Assembly (NCBI GenBank): GCA_905182995.1
Contig: CAJJDP010000144.1
Span: forward strand, 223,020 to 287,019
Source: Paramecium octaurelia
Lineage: Eukaryota > Ciliophora > Oligohymenophorea > Peniculida > Parameciidae
Direction: 5' to 3'
Length of the DNA stretch: 64,000 bases
In this document: piece after piece, positions 1-13,339 of the stretch
Layout: each line of letters starts with the position of its first letter
How positions within the stretch are numbered: the first letter of the stretch is position 1
Position numbers and translations under genes: made by a program
The notes under the pieces: generated by a model
What the model was told of the DNA's origin: nothing
Database searches by the model: none
The model's input: only the letters and a program-made list of their open reading frames with translations

Positions 1-246
1 CAAATTACTGGAGTGTACTTGGAATATGACTATCATCAAAAGATTCTTGACATCCAGCTGGAATACAATCAGAATGTTCACATTCAAATCAAACTTGAAG
101 ATAAATTAAGAAGTAAATAATTTGAAATCTACAACATAGTTCATACCATAAATCCTAAGAATGAACATTTCTACTAATTAATCAAGGAATTCAATTAAGA
201 CAATTAATTGGATAAACTCATATAAAGGATCTAGTTATTTAATTGA
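1..246 (+). CDS. 3' end of an unrecognised gene (partial)
   Basis: The window opens inside a reading frame that runs 81 codons to TGA with seven in-frame TAA/TAG (Gln) codons, so it is only coding under the ciliate code. The tail is charged and hydrophilic, with a segment containing INPKNEHFYQLIKEFN and ending in QRIQLFN. The arrangement of a short beta-like stretch followed by a helix ending in an aromatic residue is loosely like the C-terminal globular domain of kinetochore protein Spc25, but this is a weak impression and the N-terminus is missing. The next gene is convergent and its stop lies only 26 bp away. Confidence 0.7.
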
Positions 247-272
247 TATCTTATATGCATATATATAAGTAA

Positions 273-2157
273 TCAAAACAAGTCTAAGCCCTCTCCTTTT
301 TTCCTCCAATAATTCCCCCTGTATTTATAAATCATTTCATTTGTGCATGGTTCCTTGATCAGTTCAAAATATTATGGCAAATGCTTTTGACCTGCATTTT
401 GCATCTCCTTTCTTCTCTATCTCTATTTCTACTCAAGACGATGTTTTTCATCAGCAGCCAAATCAATGAAGCCATACTCTAAAGCTAATTGATCTGGTCT
501 CAATCTACAATCCGTACACGGGAGCTATTTGATTAAATCTATGTTAAGCAGATTCAAATTAAGAGCGAACTTAGTAAAAAAGAAGTAATTTTTATAATCC
601 TGAGGCAAATCGTACCTTTTCCAAACAACAGTTTCTTTTCCTGTTTAAACGTTGCGAGCAATCAATGAATCATTCCATAATCCTTTCAATTTGTACTTTT
701 CTTAGCCATTACTATCATAAACAGTACCAACCATTCGATGATTTTCAGAGAGAGTCAGAATTCCTTTGTCATTAGTGGAATAATTGTTAAAAACCATATC
801 TCCAATATGTTCAATATACATGTTGCCAAAAATGATATTTTGAATTTTGGTAGTGCATTTATTGTAGGAGATTTGATCATTAAATTGTTTTAGTTTAATA
901 TATACATTTCCTATAGGTTACACCTCCATAGATCTGGGAGACATTTTGGTTTTTATATCAGTTTACATCTACATTTCAAAATCAATTGATTCTGCGTAAC
1001 CAGCTGAAACAGGAGGATGATGGGAGACTTATTCACTTACAAATCTAAATTGTTTATTTGAGATTTCAAAGGTCTCACCTAAAATAGGATTAAATGGTTT
1101 CTTATGTCTATCAATATTACTCGAATAAGCACTGACTCCAAATCCCATTACATAGCACATTCTAAGCCACTAATCCTATTCTTGATTAGCATCAATTAAT
1201 GTTTAATAGTATTCTAAATTCTCAGCTAATCTTTATAGCATGGATAGAGGCTCGTTAAAATATACAGGAACAGCAAATTTCGAAAGGTCCTTGCCTATCA
1301 TGTCTTTAATAAAACTCCAAACTTTCAACTTTTCATTTGGATCTTAAGATCTAGGCAATGCAGCTCTAATTTAGGAATTTGTGAATTAAATTTTTTAGAA
1401 AACCGGATTGTTAATAAGGTTTTTCTAGATTCAATAAATATTGTTACATATTTAATTGGTTGCTCATATTTAAGAGACTCTAAAATGTCTTGGATTGACA
1501 AAGAACTACTAGAACTAATACTTGAGCTTTATCGGTTAAAGTCATCAATTCCACTTGTTATATTTCTGAATGATTAAAATAAAGTTTAATTATCTCCTAA
1601 ATATTATTTCAAAATACCTGACTATTGGGATTCTAGCTTCTCCTTTTCCACTTCCAACAATTAAGTACATATGGTGACATTCATCTTAATCTTTTAACCT
1701 AACTCACTTAATTTTTCAGCCAATTCCACATATTTCGATTGTCTTTCCAATTTAGGTACAAGTATATTTAATGTTTCATCAACTAATGATGGATATGAGT
1801 AATTGTACATGCTGCTTGTGTAACCCAAATGTCTGTTAGAATATCATTTACTTCTTTGACACAATCTCTAGGAATGGTTTCCTAACACCTTTCTTGAGCT
1901 CTTTTCAAGGCATTCACCCATTCTATTTTTTCTGGTACACTTGAAGCCTTCACCTATATTTCATTCGTCCCTGTGTTTATGATGATTTTCAGAGGATCTT
2001 CAGGAACCAATATGATCGCAGCCACTTTTAAATGGATTTAACCTTTCGACTGCCCTCCTTAATGTTCACAGTAATGGAGAATGTGATCATTCAAAATGAA
2101 GTATCTGTCCTGCCATCTAGTAACTATGTTGATCCACTTCTTAAGATATCCCTCCAT
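273..2157 (-). CDS. Oxysterol-binding protein-related protein with PH domain
   Basis: Lipid-transfer protein of the OSBP/ORP family, which exchanges sterols or phosphoinositides at membrane contact sites. The N-terminus starts [20 protein letters not shown], a textbook pleckstrin-homology opening (residues ~1-90). The ligand-binding domain carries the family signature [14 protein letters not shown] near 1005-1035. The C-terminus holds [19 protein letters not shown]-like and NYWRKK stretches typical of the end of the ORD fold. The start was chosen because the PH domain begins at this ATG. One intron is clear at about 1597-1617 (21 nt, GTATTT...TTTAG); others are likely because the total length is not a multiple of three after removing it alone. 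Convergent with the partial gene to its left and divergent from the peptidase on its right. Confidence 0.92.
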
Positions 2158-2270
2158 AATAATATTATTATAAATCAAATCTTTTGTTGTATGTTTATAT
2201 ATGGAACTTATATAATATATAATAAATAATAAATACTTTATTCAGTTAGAAGCAATAGTTCATATAATTG

Positions 2271-3542
2271 ATGAAAGTTCTTCTCTTACTACTTTTATGG
2301 GCGATCGAGTGTTAAGTCTCTGACTATTCGTTTATATAGGTGTTGGATTACAATCAAGATTTCGATTCAATTCGAATCAAGGTATATACAAAAAAATTGG
2401 ACAAAGACAATCCAAATCACAAATTGTTTAAGAAATTTATAAAATCGGCCACGCTCTTCACTTAGGACACCTATAAAGTGAGACGATCTAAAGACAATAT
2501 AGTATTTAATGTCAAAGAATGCCATCATGTTAAGGTTCCCAAGAAACATAGAAAAAGAGGAATAAAAAAAGCTGATTTTGTTTTATATGTTACAGAAACA
2601 GACGTTGCAGAAAACTGGATTGCAAAATCATCACCATGTTTATATGATCAAAACTATAGACCTGTTGCAGGAGAAATAGTATTGAATAATCATCATTTCT
2701 CAAAAAAGATGAGCAAATTAGACAAATACGAAAGATTGGGAACTATAGTTCATGAATTTACTCATACCCTCGGATTTCATAGTCGATTGCTGAATCATTT
2801 CAACATGACAGAGATGATCTAAGATAAATTGTATTTGAAAAGTCCAGGAATCATGGAATATGCTAAACAATATTTCAATTGTTCGTCACTCCAATATTTG
2901 CCACTGGAAGATGATGGAGGACCAGCCTCACAATATTCCCATTTTGAAAAAATGACCTTCAACCAAGAAATCATGACAGGAACTGCAAGCAGAGATACTG
3001 TCTATAGCAAATTTACAATGTTAGTCTTACAGGATACAGGAATATACCAAGCCAATTTGGCTAATGCTGGTAGATATCAATGGGGAATGAATTAAGGTTG
3101 TTTGGCAGCATAAGGAGGCTGTGATTCTCCTACAATTTGTAAATTGGCTAAAAATGAGAGATTTTGTTCTTACAATTATCAGCATATCCAATTTTGCAAA
3201 CCTTCCCAAAAATTGGCTGAATGTGGGTTGGTTACTGCCTTGAAAGATTGCAATATGAAGAGGTGCTTCAACTATTAGGACCCTACTACTTTGTTGCACA
3301 AGGCAAAATGTTTTAAGAGTAAATGCACGAGTTTGGGCATTAGAGTGAAGTACAACGGAGAAGTTCAGTATTGTCAATCTGATTTTGCTACCATCTCATT
3401 CGATGGATAAATTATTCAATGTCCTGTGTTCAAAGATTTTTGCAACGATTATTCTGCATGCAATAACAGAGGACAATTAATTAATGGCAAATGCAGATGT
3501 GATTTGGGATTCAAAGGGAAGAAATGTAAGAAACTATTGTGA
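2271..3542 (+). CDS. Leishmanolysin-like zinc metallopeptidase (M8 family)
   Basis: Secreted or surface zinc endopeptidase of 423 residues, uninterrupted by introns. It begins with a signal peptide (MKVLLLLLLWAIECQVSDYS). The zinc site HEFTHTLGFH (HExxHxxGxxH-like start) lies at ~2752-2781. Downstream come the third-ligand region SQYSHFEKM and the EIMTG motif that are characteristic of gp63/leishmanolysin. Many cysteines follow, and the C-terminus is an EGF-like unit (CNDYSACNNRGQLINGKCRC...). No GPI or transmembrane tail is evident, so it may be secreted. Ciliates carry large families of such surface/lysosomal proteases. The insertion that usually separates HExxH from the third His in M8 is present (about 60 residues). 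Catalytic residues look intact. Confidence 0.93.
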
Positions 3543-3571
3543 TTTAAATTACATATAAAATTTATATATTA

Positions 3572-4519
3572 ATGAAGAAATCTGTTCTGATGCACATACT
3601 AAATTAAAACAATGAAAATCTTAAAGATATTAGTAGATAACTATTGAATATTGGTAATCGAGTCATGATTATATGAGGTATTCGAAAAGTATTCCATGAA
3701 TTGTCCAAACCTTTTGAATAAATATTGTTCCCAGAACATATGATCAAATTGCTTAGTGTCTTTCATTATATGATTCAAGAGGAAACCTTATAGAAGGACG
3801 AATTTGTCGATAGCCATATTTTCAGCATTACGAATTCTTAGGAAGGCAACGCCATTATGGAGAGGCTATAAACAGATTTAAATTTGACTGCCTCAAGAAG
3901 TGTAAATATGGCTCCCAGTTGGGATGGCACACCCAAATCCTACATCCACAATAATTTCTTCAGGGCAAGTCCCGAATAGAAGAAGAGTGCGACAGATAAA
4001 AAGATTGAGTTTAAGCAATTGAGAGACCCCCTCAACTATTAATAGATATTGCAGCTCTATTACACCTATTTGAAAAAAGTGTGTATGCAATAGAACAGTG
4101 GAGTCCCCATAATAGATTGCTTCGTAATTCAGAACATTCAGTGCATGGGATTACGAATTATAGAGGGACAAAGGAATTAAAAACTCGGCTTCTGTTTTAA
4201 CTTAATCATCAGGGATATGATATCATATCAATCTTAAATCATAGAGCTGGTGAGCAATTCAATGAACACCTTCGAGAAGGCCTAAATTCACGAGGTCTAC
4301 TTACAGATGTATCTCAACAGCAAATAGTTGAAGTACTATGGGAAGTAAAATAGAGTAAAGATTGACTAATCTCAATTCAAGGAGTTTAAGAACAACCAGA
4401 ACATTCACAGATTAAAACTCAAGCTGTGTGAATCCAAGGAGAGGATGGAATAGAAGGACTTGAAGGATGATCAGAATTTCTTTAATTATGAAAGGACTCA
4501 ACTATACAATTAATTTTGA
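3572..4519 (+). CDS. Hypothetical protein, 307 aa, one 24-nt intron
   Basis: Not recognised. The frame starts MKKSVLMHILNQNNENLKDI and continues after a 24-nt intron at 3654-3677 (GTAATC...TGAG, an acceptor ending GAG rather than TAG). Removing the intron joins codons exactly and gives 308 codons to TGA. The protein is hydrophilic and helix-rich, with no signal peptide or membrane segment. The start is only 29 bp after the stop of the metallopeptidase gene. The C-terminal half is rich in Lys, Gln and Asn (for example KLKLCESKERMEQKDLKDD) and might form a coiled coil. Confidence 0.75.
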
Positions 4520-4675
4520 TTAAAAACTCTCAATAATTATATGTATAAAGGAAATTTATTATTATATATTTTCATAATTTGTCATTTTTAATTAAATTTA
4601 TATAACATTTCCTAGATTTATATGAAATATACTCCTAACAATAATATTATTAATTAAACATATCATATTTAAAAA

Positions 4676-5862
4676 ATGAATCCCATTTTGAAATCAAATG
4701 GCAAGTCCCTCGTTTAAAAGGCCAATTTCTACTATTTCAGGTTATTAAATCTCTCCTACGAAGAGACATTCAGACTCTTATTCAAGCTCTTAGCATGTAA
4801 TTCTATTCCATTAAGACTTAGCTATACTCTCCTTTTTTGTATTCGATGCATTACGCTTCAGATCATATTTGACCATGTCTGATATTGCTGTAATACCATA
4901 TTCCAGTTTCAGCATCATGCTATTGGGACTAATCATTGTTCACGTAACATGAAATTTAAATTTTTAGTACTCAAAGTGGACTGTGAATCACCTGTGCCAT
5001 GGTTTTGTCTATAGGACAATCTCAAAAGAATATCAAGGGGAGTTTAGAGACATAAGAGTTAAGAAAATTTTAAAATGGCTATTTGATGGAGTATACTATT
5101 CAACAACTTCTGTATATAAATCATTTTTATTATCTTTAGATACTCTGTTGGTATCTCTTCCATGAAGAGCCTTGGTATCCAACTGGGTTGGGAGGTACCA
5201 ATTACACAAGTATTTGGTAAGACTTCCCAAATATGATAAATGTAACAGTTTATAAAATATTTTAGAATAAATGGGCAATCCCCTTTTATATGATTCAAAC
5301 AGCTAATCATTTATATGCCTTGGTCCACTTGGCAATAAAGAGGAAGGAAGTAGAAACCAAATATTGGGAATACATGTTGCATCACACTCTTGCAACTTGT
5401 CTGCTCATCTTCTCAGCCCTTTATAATCAATGTTAGAATATCATATTTATGGTTTAGTTCGATTTGGAATTGTCGTATTGGGAATTCATGATGTTGCTGA
5501 TATCATCTTATCTCTCTCAAGAGCTCAACATGACTTGAAATCAATCAAGTCTCTCATGTATATCCAATACGTATTGCTTCTAATCACGTGGATATATACC
5601 CGAGTGATCATCTTTCCTCAAATTATCTTGGAAGCAATTATGCACTACCAAAATTAGTATTTTATAATATTATTATTTAAGTCCTGAGGCAGCTTGGGGA
5701 AACAAGTATCTCATTGTGCAAATGTGCATCTTGGTTGGAATGCATTTATATTGGACATACTTTATGATGCAGGTGGGCATTAACGTATTCAAGAAGGGGA
5801 AAAAATATGAGGAAATTAACACATATGACAATAAAGAAATTCTAAAATAAGGAAGAAATTGA
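4676..5862 (+). CDS. Ceramide synthase (TLC/LAG1 domain)
   Basis: Multi-pass ER acyltransferase that N-acylates sphingoid bases to make (dihydro)ceramide. After removing five introns the protein is 352 residues. It shows the LAG1 landmarks in order: WLFDGVYYSTTS, EEPWYPTGLGG, then YWEYMLHHTLATCLLI containing the catalytic double histidine, and HDVADIILSLSR with the conserved HD..D pattern, followed by hydrophobic helices and a Lys-rich cytosolic tail. Introns at 4797-4821, 4944-4967, 5112-5139, 5432-5457 and 5657-5681 (24-28 nt) each keep the frame, and the sum leaves an exact codon count. No homeobox-like insert is present, as in fungal and protist members. Confidence 0.93.
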
Positions 5863-6017
5863 CAACCATTATGAAACTTTAGCAGTTATTATCTATAACT
5901 ATAAATATTATTATTTATTCTTGTAAATTAAAATTCTTAAATTACAATCTTATATTATTCTATTCAAATTGATGGAATATAATGAGGTTGAGATTACAAA
6001 TTTAAAAAATTATTAAA

Positions 6018-8730
6018 TCAATATGTACTAAATTGAGTTTCTTCGGCAATTATTGTATCTTAATTGTACTTAACTTTTTTTCTTTAATTATCATCGTAAT
6101 CTGTAGATAAATTGCTTTTTGGAGTTTGATCAAAAAAAGCTTAAAAGTTTCTAATTAAATTTAATTAAATTTATACTCTGAAAAGATGGTCTATAAATCA
6201 TCTACTAGCTATTGATTCATATCGAAACAATTTTCGATATACAACCAATACTGAAATTTTTTTTCAAATGTTTGCGTGCCTAGTTTACATACTTGACTAA
6301 CAAACTCCTCTCCAACCTTATTTAAGGAGAAGTATTATTCAAAAAATATTGTTCCATATATGCTAAAATAGGTTAAAATATAGTACTTATGTTAGTTTTT
6401 GTATGACCAAGTTGATAAATCAGGTTGAATCTCTTTTTTGGATTAAAAATACTCCAGATATTTCTCTCTGGTCTTACATTAATATGGAAAAGTCTTATGT
6501 TTATTATCAAATGATAATAGCAAGGAGGGATAGCACAAAACTCCTCTCCTCTCTTGTGCCATTGAAGATTAAGGATTTTATAGTGTTTACTTATTCCAAT
6601 TGATCAATTAACCCCAAATGAATTAAGGTGTATATTATTTAGATAATGTCAATTTCGATTTATTTTTTGGTTAAGGAATGTATTCAAATTCGGTTTCTTC
6701 GAAGGGTTTTCCATCAAATCCCTAATATTAGGTGGATGAGAAGTATGTGTGAGTGAATGACATGAAGTACAAAATAGTGGAGAAGGCTTTGTTATTGAAT
6801 GAACAGGATTCTATATTCAAAATAATCTCGCTCAATAATAAAAAGAGCATTCTTGTCAATTGCAGAGCATAGTCATTATTTTAGTCAATAATCTTCCTCA
6901 TTTGATTGATTATTTCTAATCCTATTTAGCATTAATGCAATTATGAATGTCTCTTTAGGAACACAACAATTTCATTCATAATTGAGGACTCCATTTGGAT
7001 TTTTTATGTATTGGTTTCTGAATTCTTCCAGAATTAATTGAAAATGTTAGTTACTAGAAAAATGGGCGGTTATATCGTCTTTAAATGTTATAAAACAAAT
7101 TTGACTTTATCAACGCAGGATAAAATGTTAATGTAATTCTATTAATGGTTAAGCTTCTGCCAATTAGCCAACCATTCAGGGATATCATTTTATGTGTTTT
7201 GGTTAGACATTAAAGTGGATTGAAGCAAAATTACATTTCTTTCTATATAATTTGAGTAAATGCTAAATTGATGAGCACTTTCTAATTCTAGACTTTATTT
7301 TCGTTTGCAATGTATTGATCCACATAGACATTGATCTTGGGAAGTTTAAGGGAAGGGCAAGGTCAATTCCTCAAAGCAATTGATTTTTCTTGATGCAATA
7401 ACTGCCAACAAATTCTGTTAGTGAACAGTCACCGTGGTAAGTCTACAATTGGGATCACATGAATATGAAATGTGCTGAGCCATATTTCCATACCTAGAGG
7501 GGTCTATAAACTTAAACTTATTTTTCAAACATTACCAGCAGATCATCATGAATGAAGAATTCGGCATATGGACTTTGAGAACATGTTTTTCGATTGCCAT
7601 CCTACATTCTCTTGTGGAATATTGTTTATTTCTCGAACCATCTCTACGGGGTGTATACTTCACCAAAGTAAAAACATATAAATTCATTCCCTGCAAAGCC
7701 TTCATTTGCACAACAAACCATGCCCTTGCCCTTTAAAGTGAGAGGGTTCAGGTGATCCATCATTTTAGATTGCAAATCGTACAAATTGGACAATGCCTAA
7801 TTAAATAGGTAATGTAGAATTTCTTACATGTTACAAATTACCCTTGTTTAAGTTAATTGTGGATAGGAGTTGAGGCAAAACTAGTTCATAATCAGGCAGC
7901 AATTAAAATAGAGTTCTTGCCACTTCTTGATTGATCCCATACGTATCAATCAAAATAACATCGGCATCCTATTTTTTGACCTAGTATTATAAATCTTGTT
8001 AATTTGTGTTCACAAATTAGTTAGAAGAATAGTTCCAGGATTCCATGAAAAGTGTATTATCTTGCATTCTAATATAAAATAATAAGATTATACGAGATCA
8101 AAATTGTAAGCAGCTAATTAATCTCTTCCACTCGATCCGATTAGTTCGGAATCAATTCTTGTACTTTGGTTATTGTTTATAAATACCTTCAATGTACTGA
8201 TTCATCCTCTTTAATTACTTTGTCTCTGTAGAACTTAGGTTTTTCAATGTTTAAAGACAGTGAATACTTATTTAATTAAACTTGGTTTAGTTATATGCAT
8301 CGAAACTGGAAATGATTAATTTGACTTAATTCAATACGATATAATCGTCTAAAATATTCAAAATAGAAAGTTTGTGCTTACGTGTTAAAGTCTCCAGTTG
8401 CTGCTCCAATTCCACACTAAAATCTTCGTAATTCCATAAGGGTTTAAGTACCATTTTTTAACATATATTTTTTATCTTTTAAACAACCTACTGATATTAT
8501 AGAATGTCTGTACATCATCATCAATCTCTTGATTTTCATAAGTAAGACAATCCACGATGTACTCTTGCATAAAAAATATGAATTCTTATCGTTCCTAAAA
8601 TAACTCCACAAAATACCTGGTTTAATCTGGTTTTCTCTTATTGTAGTTGAGCTAAGGAGTGATCAGATGCATCAAATCCTTGTAATCCCATTTCTTTGTA
8701 TTCTTATTATGTTTACTGAGAATAAATCAT
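6018..8730 (-). CDS. ATXR3/SDG2-like SET-domain histone methyltransferase
   Basis: Predicted lysine methyltransferase, 834 residues after removing eight short introns (their lengths make the remainder exactly divisible by three). The SET core is split but recognisable: GKGMVCCANEGF, NEFICFYFGEVY with RWFEKQ, then ISYSCDPNCRL (the NH-less variant of NHSC.PN) and the post-SET CLCGSIHCKRK at ~7260-7310. The long C-terminal half also matches the plant ATXR3 layout, including GQLINWNKQTLQNPQSS, RGVLCYPSLL and TWSYKN blocks. That family methylates histone H3 at Lys4 in plants; the substrate here is inferred. Start chosen at MIYSQQTQQEYKEM; a later in-frame Met (8691) is possible. One 33-nt element may be an intron or coding (both keep frame). 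Confidence 0.85.
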
Positions 8731-9043
8731 TTCAAAATTAATAAATGTGTAATTAAAATAAAGCATATATTTTAGAATCCTAGTAATTAATTTAATTGGA
8801 GAAATTCTGTGCCTAATTTAATACTAAATCCTTTCAATTTGAAGACCTCCAACAAATTGAAACAACTGTCTTTTTTCATACATTTAATTAACTATGATTA
8901 AAAAAAAGCGTATAATAATATTTAATCAAAATTAAATAATATTACATTTTTTAACAATTAAATCAATATAAATTGTATTAGTGTTATGATAACTTTCAAA
9001 ATAATTTAAAAATCACCTACAGTATTCACTCCCCAATAGAAAT
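8731..9043. other. Intergenic, AT-rich
   Basis: No gene, structured RNA or repeat seen. This is the upstream region of the SET gene and the 3' flank of the weak ORF that follows. Confidence 0.5.
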
Positions 9044-9289
9044 TCAAGAATTCCTATATTCCTTCCTTGCTTTCTCAATCATCAATTTTTTAATCAATAT
9101 AATTTTAACCGATTTATGAAAATCTAAGTCATCGTTATACTTAATAGTTTCATAAAATTGAAAATTCAAGCAAGAATCATTATTGTACAAGCATCCCAGG
9201 AATAAAACTAATATATTATTTATTGTTATTTAATCAAAATCCCTTGAACATTAATCGCTTAAAACTTCAGCCTTTTGGAATTCTATCAT
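9044..9289 (-). CDS. Small ORF, 81 aa, doubtful
   Basis: An open frame from ATG to TGA encoding a peptide starting MIEFQKAEVLSDQCSRDFDQ and ending with a basic stretch (KKLMIEKARKEYRNS). Composition (Asp, Cys, Lys, few runs of Asn/Ile) looks more protein-like than surrounding DNA, and the frame stays open about 100 nt further upstream of the ATG. It may be a small gene, the 3' exon of a gene whose 5' exons I cannot find, or a remnant. No family recognised. Confidence 0.3.
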
Positions 9290-9645
9290 TATTTTTGTAG
9301 AGAAGGTATTTTATACAATTTGTAATAATGATATTAACAATTGAGAAGACTAATTACGTAGTATTCATGTATTATCCAATGAGTTATTAGAAAGATTAGG
9401 ATTGGATATCACTACTGATATTATATAAAGATATTAAAAATATCATATAAAGTAATAAAAATTTAGATAAATTGCGTAGAATTAGTATACAGACAAGTTG
9501 AGTACTATTAAACATGACTCGATGATTCAAAAAGTTGAGTTTCAATTGTAAAATTCAAATAATGATTTTACAATAATATAAATTGTAAGTATAATTTATG
9601 AAATTAAACCTATTTATTAGTGATCAATAATATAAATATAATAAT
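9290..9645. other. Intergenic, AT-rich
   Basis: Nothing supportable seen apart from the open upstream extension of the small minus-strand ORF; serves as upstream region of the arginine methyltransferase gene. Confidence 0.4.
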
Positions 9646-10836
<1,191 letters not shown>

Positions 10837-11055
10837 TTGATTTTTGGTTTTAATGCATTATTCATAAATCTATACATTTTAAATTCAAATCTAACTAATT
10901 CTATATAATAAGTGGATTTCATAATTCATTAGGTATTTTTATACTAATCGTAAAATGAATTCTAGTAACATATTTATTACCAAGTTCTATTTATGATAAG
11001 CTTGTGATTTGAAAATAAGGTATTAATTTTATCGAAGTATAAATATTAATTAAAA

Positions 11056-12055
11056 ATGTCAGAAAAACAAATTCATTAAAAACATTATGTTGAGCATAAG
11101 GCTAAATCTTAAGGATAGAAAGCTAGATTTTTAAATGACAAGGAAGACCCTGCACATCCACCTCAGATGAGGAATGCATAACGGTTTTTGTAATATTGAA
11201 ATGTCTATTAAGCAAGTCGTAAACCAAAAACTACTTAAGAGTTGATTGTGTTACCACAACCTTCAATTTAGTATGTTCATCCTGTAAATTTATTTATATT
11301 TACATTCATTTAGTATGTTCCAAAGCCTACTCCAATCCCAGAAGCCATAAAATAGATAGACAAGAAGATTATGGCTTATAGAAGATTGATGGAGAAGGAA
11401 AGACAAGAGAAGTTGATGAGAGAGCAGTAGGAATAAGAAAGGTTGCTTGAAAACGAAGATGATTAGAGAAGAGCCTTGGATTTCATGACAAACCCTCAAA
11501 TTCAAGGAGTGGAAATTCAAGATGAAGAGGCACAAGAGGAGGAAATGGAAACTATAGTTTAAGAACCAAAGTAATAGGAAGTGATTGCAAATAGAGATGA
11601 TAATAAATGTTCATATTCAGAGGCAGTAAAAAAGAGGGAATAGACCTATGATCATACTTTATAAAGAATGTATGAAAAAAGGTAGAACCCAACATTATTT
11701 GCTGTAAATGATAATTTTAATTAGAGAAACTAAAAAAGAAGCCTCCGATTCTCAATATTACTGCAAGGAACAAGATTACAAAAGGTTATGGTAAATTGGA
11801 TCCTCAAGAACATTTATTAAGAGTTTATAACAGGGAGAACGTGCCTGTCATGCCAGAATTGATCATCCCTTCGTTCACAATTAAAAAAGACTAAATGGCC
11901 AAAAACATCTTAGCTTATTTGGTAATTTCGTTCATTAATTTAAATTATTATAGAAAGAGTACACTCCTCTTTTTAGAGGGTATAAAAATTACGAATATCC
12001 AAAATGTGTTCAAAATATACTTCAAGAAGAGATAGAAGCACTTCCAAATCAATGA
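11056..12055 (+). CDS. Hypothetical coiled-coil protein, 295 aa
   Basis: Not recognised. Removing introns at 11190-11216, 11284-11313, 11704-11726 and 11922-11953 gives exactly 296 codons including TGA. The third intron must end in TAGAG rather than the nearer TAG to keep the frame. The protein is highly charged, with a central Glu/Gln/Arg-rich helix (MEKERQEKLMREQQEQERLL) and basic termini. There is no signal peptide or membrane segment. Such composition is common in ciliate cytoskeletal or ciliary proteins, but this is only a compositional hint. Confidence 0.75.
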
Positions 12056-12115
12056 TTGTTTGTTTTTCTTTTAATAATTTTGTAATTTTGATAAAATTCT
12101 TTATATTCCTTTTAA

Positions 12116-13270
12116 ATGTAAAACAATAGCAAGCCTAAGTCATGGGAATTAAGAAAAAAGGATGCTTCTAAATATAGGTTTTATGACAAACAAGATGAAA
12201 TATTGGTAAAAAAGCCAGGTGAAGTTGATGGTGAGGCCTTTGTATTAAGAAATTGTGTCCGTTGTAAGATCTTCATAGCAGACTTCTCAGCATAAATTCT
12301 AATTGATGATTGTTTTGATTGTCAGATGTTTTTTGCTGCTGTTGAATCTAGTATGTTTATTAGAGGATGTAAAAGATGTAAAGTCATTACTGCTTGTGGA
12401 TAATTTCGATCAAAGAAATGTGAGGATATTCAAACCTTGCTCTTCACTCAAAGTCAACCGATTATAGAATTATCAGTCAGAATGGGATTTGGTTGTTTTC
12501 GTGGTTATTATCCATAATTAAGATAACATTTACAGAAGGCAAAACTCAATATCTGGAATAATACATGGAGTGATTTGCATGACTTTGATCCTGAAAAATA
12601 GGCAGAAATCACTCATTTTTATATGGTCTTGGAAGATACTCGTTATGAGGATATGCTTAAACCTTTAAATGAAGTACTTTCAATTCCTAATTTTGCTTGG
12701 GCAGATGAATGCAAAACTGAAAACTAAGTTATCCCTTTCACAAGTGAATAAAGAAAGAAGCCATTTCATGAAGAAGTACTCTTGATTTTTTATCCTGAAG
12801 AAACTTCACGTCTGGATGTGGATGTCTTGAGTTCAAGTTTCCAGCCATTACTTAAAGAAGTACCACAAGAGATCTTTGCTGAAGAAGACAAACAGGTTAA
12901 TGATCAAGTGGAAATAGAGGCGCCTGAATAGTTGTATTGCTATCTAGTAAAATCTAAATATCAGCCTTTATTTGCTGATAATTGGCCTCTCTTCAAAACA
13001 GCAGTGGAAACTCATGTAGCAGCAGACAAAGCAGCCAAATTATTGGATTAAGTAGTTGTTAATAGCAGATTGCAACCCACATTTTCATTGCATATTCGTA
13101 CTGACAATCAGGACATTAAACTATTATCCTATCTATATTCACTTATAGACATGAAATTGAAATGTAATATAAATAAAGCATGTGTGATTGTTCAAAATTC
13201 AAAGGCCATTGAAGAATTGACAGTGTTATTATTTGCAAACTAAAAGGATGAAAGGGCAGGACAACAATGA
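12116..13270 (+). CDS. RP2-like TBCC-domain protein (Arl3 GAP type)
   Basis: Homologue of retinitis pigmentosa 2 protein, which with Arl3 releases lipid-modified cargo at the cilium. Single exon, 384 residues. The TBCC beta-helix is clear: KPGEVDGEAFVLRNCVRCKI, IDDCFDC, RGCKRCKVITACGQFRSKKC, PIIELS, FGCFRGYYPQL, NIWNNTWSDLHDF. The arginine in CGQFR corresponds to the GAP arginine finger, so activity is expected. A C-terminal nucleoside-diphosphate-kinase-like region follows (EVLLIFYPEE onward). Unlike animal RP2, the N-terminus begins MQNNSKPKSW and lacks the MGC myristoyl/palmitoyl motif, so membrane targeting must differ or be absent. Confidence 0.92.
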
Positions 13271-13339
13271 ATAAACTAAATAATTGAAATTTATAATATA
13301 ATTAAAAATGATTACTTATAGTTTAATAATTTATAAAAA

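Noticed and set aside
4676-5862. Frameshifted ceramide synthase pseudogene
   Set aside because: All frame changes are explained by five typical micro-introns.
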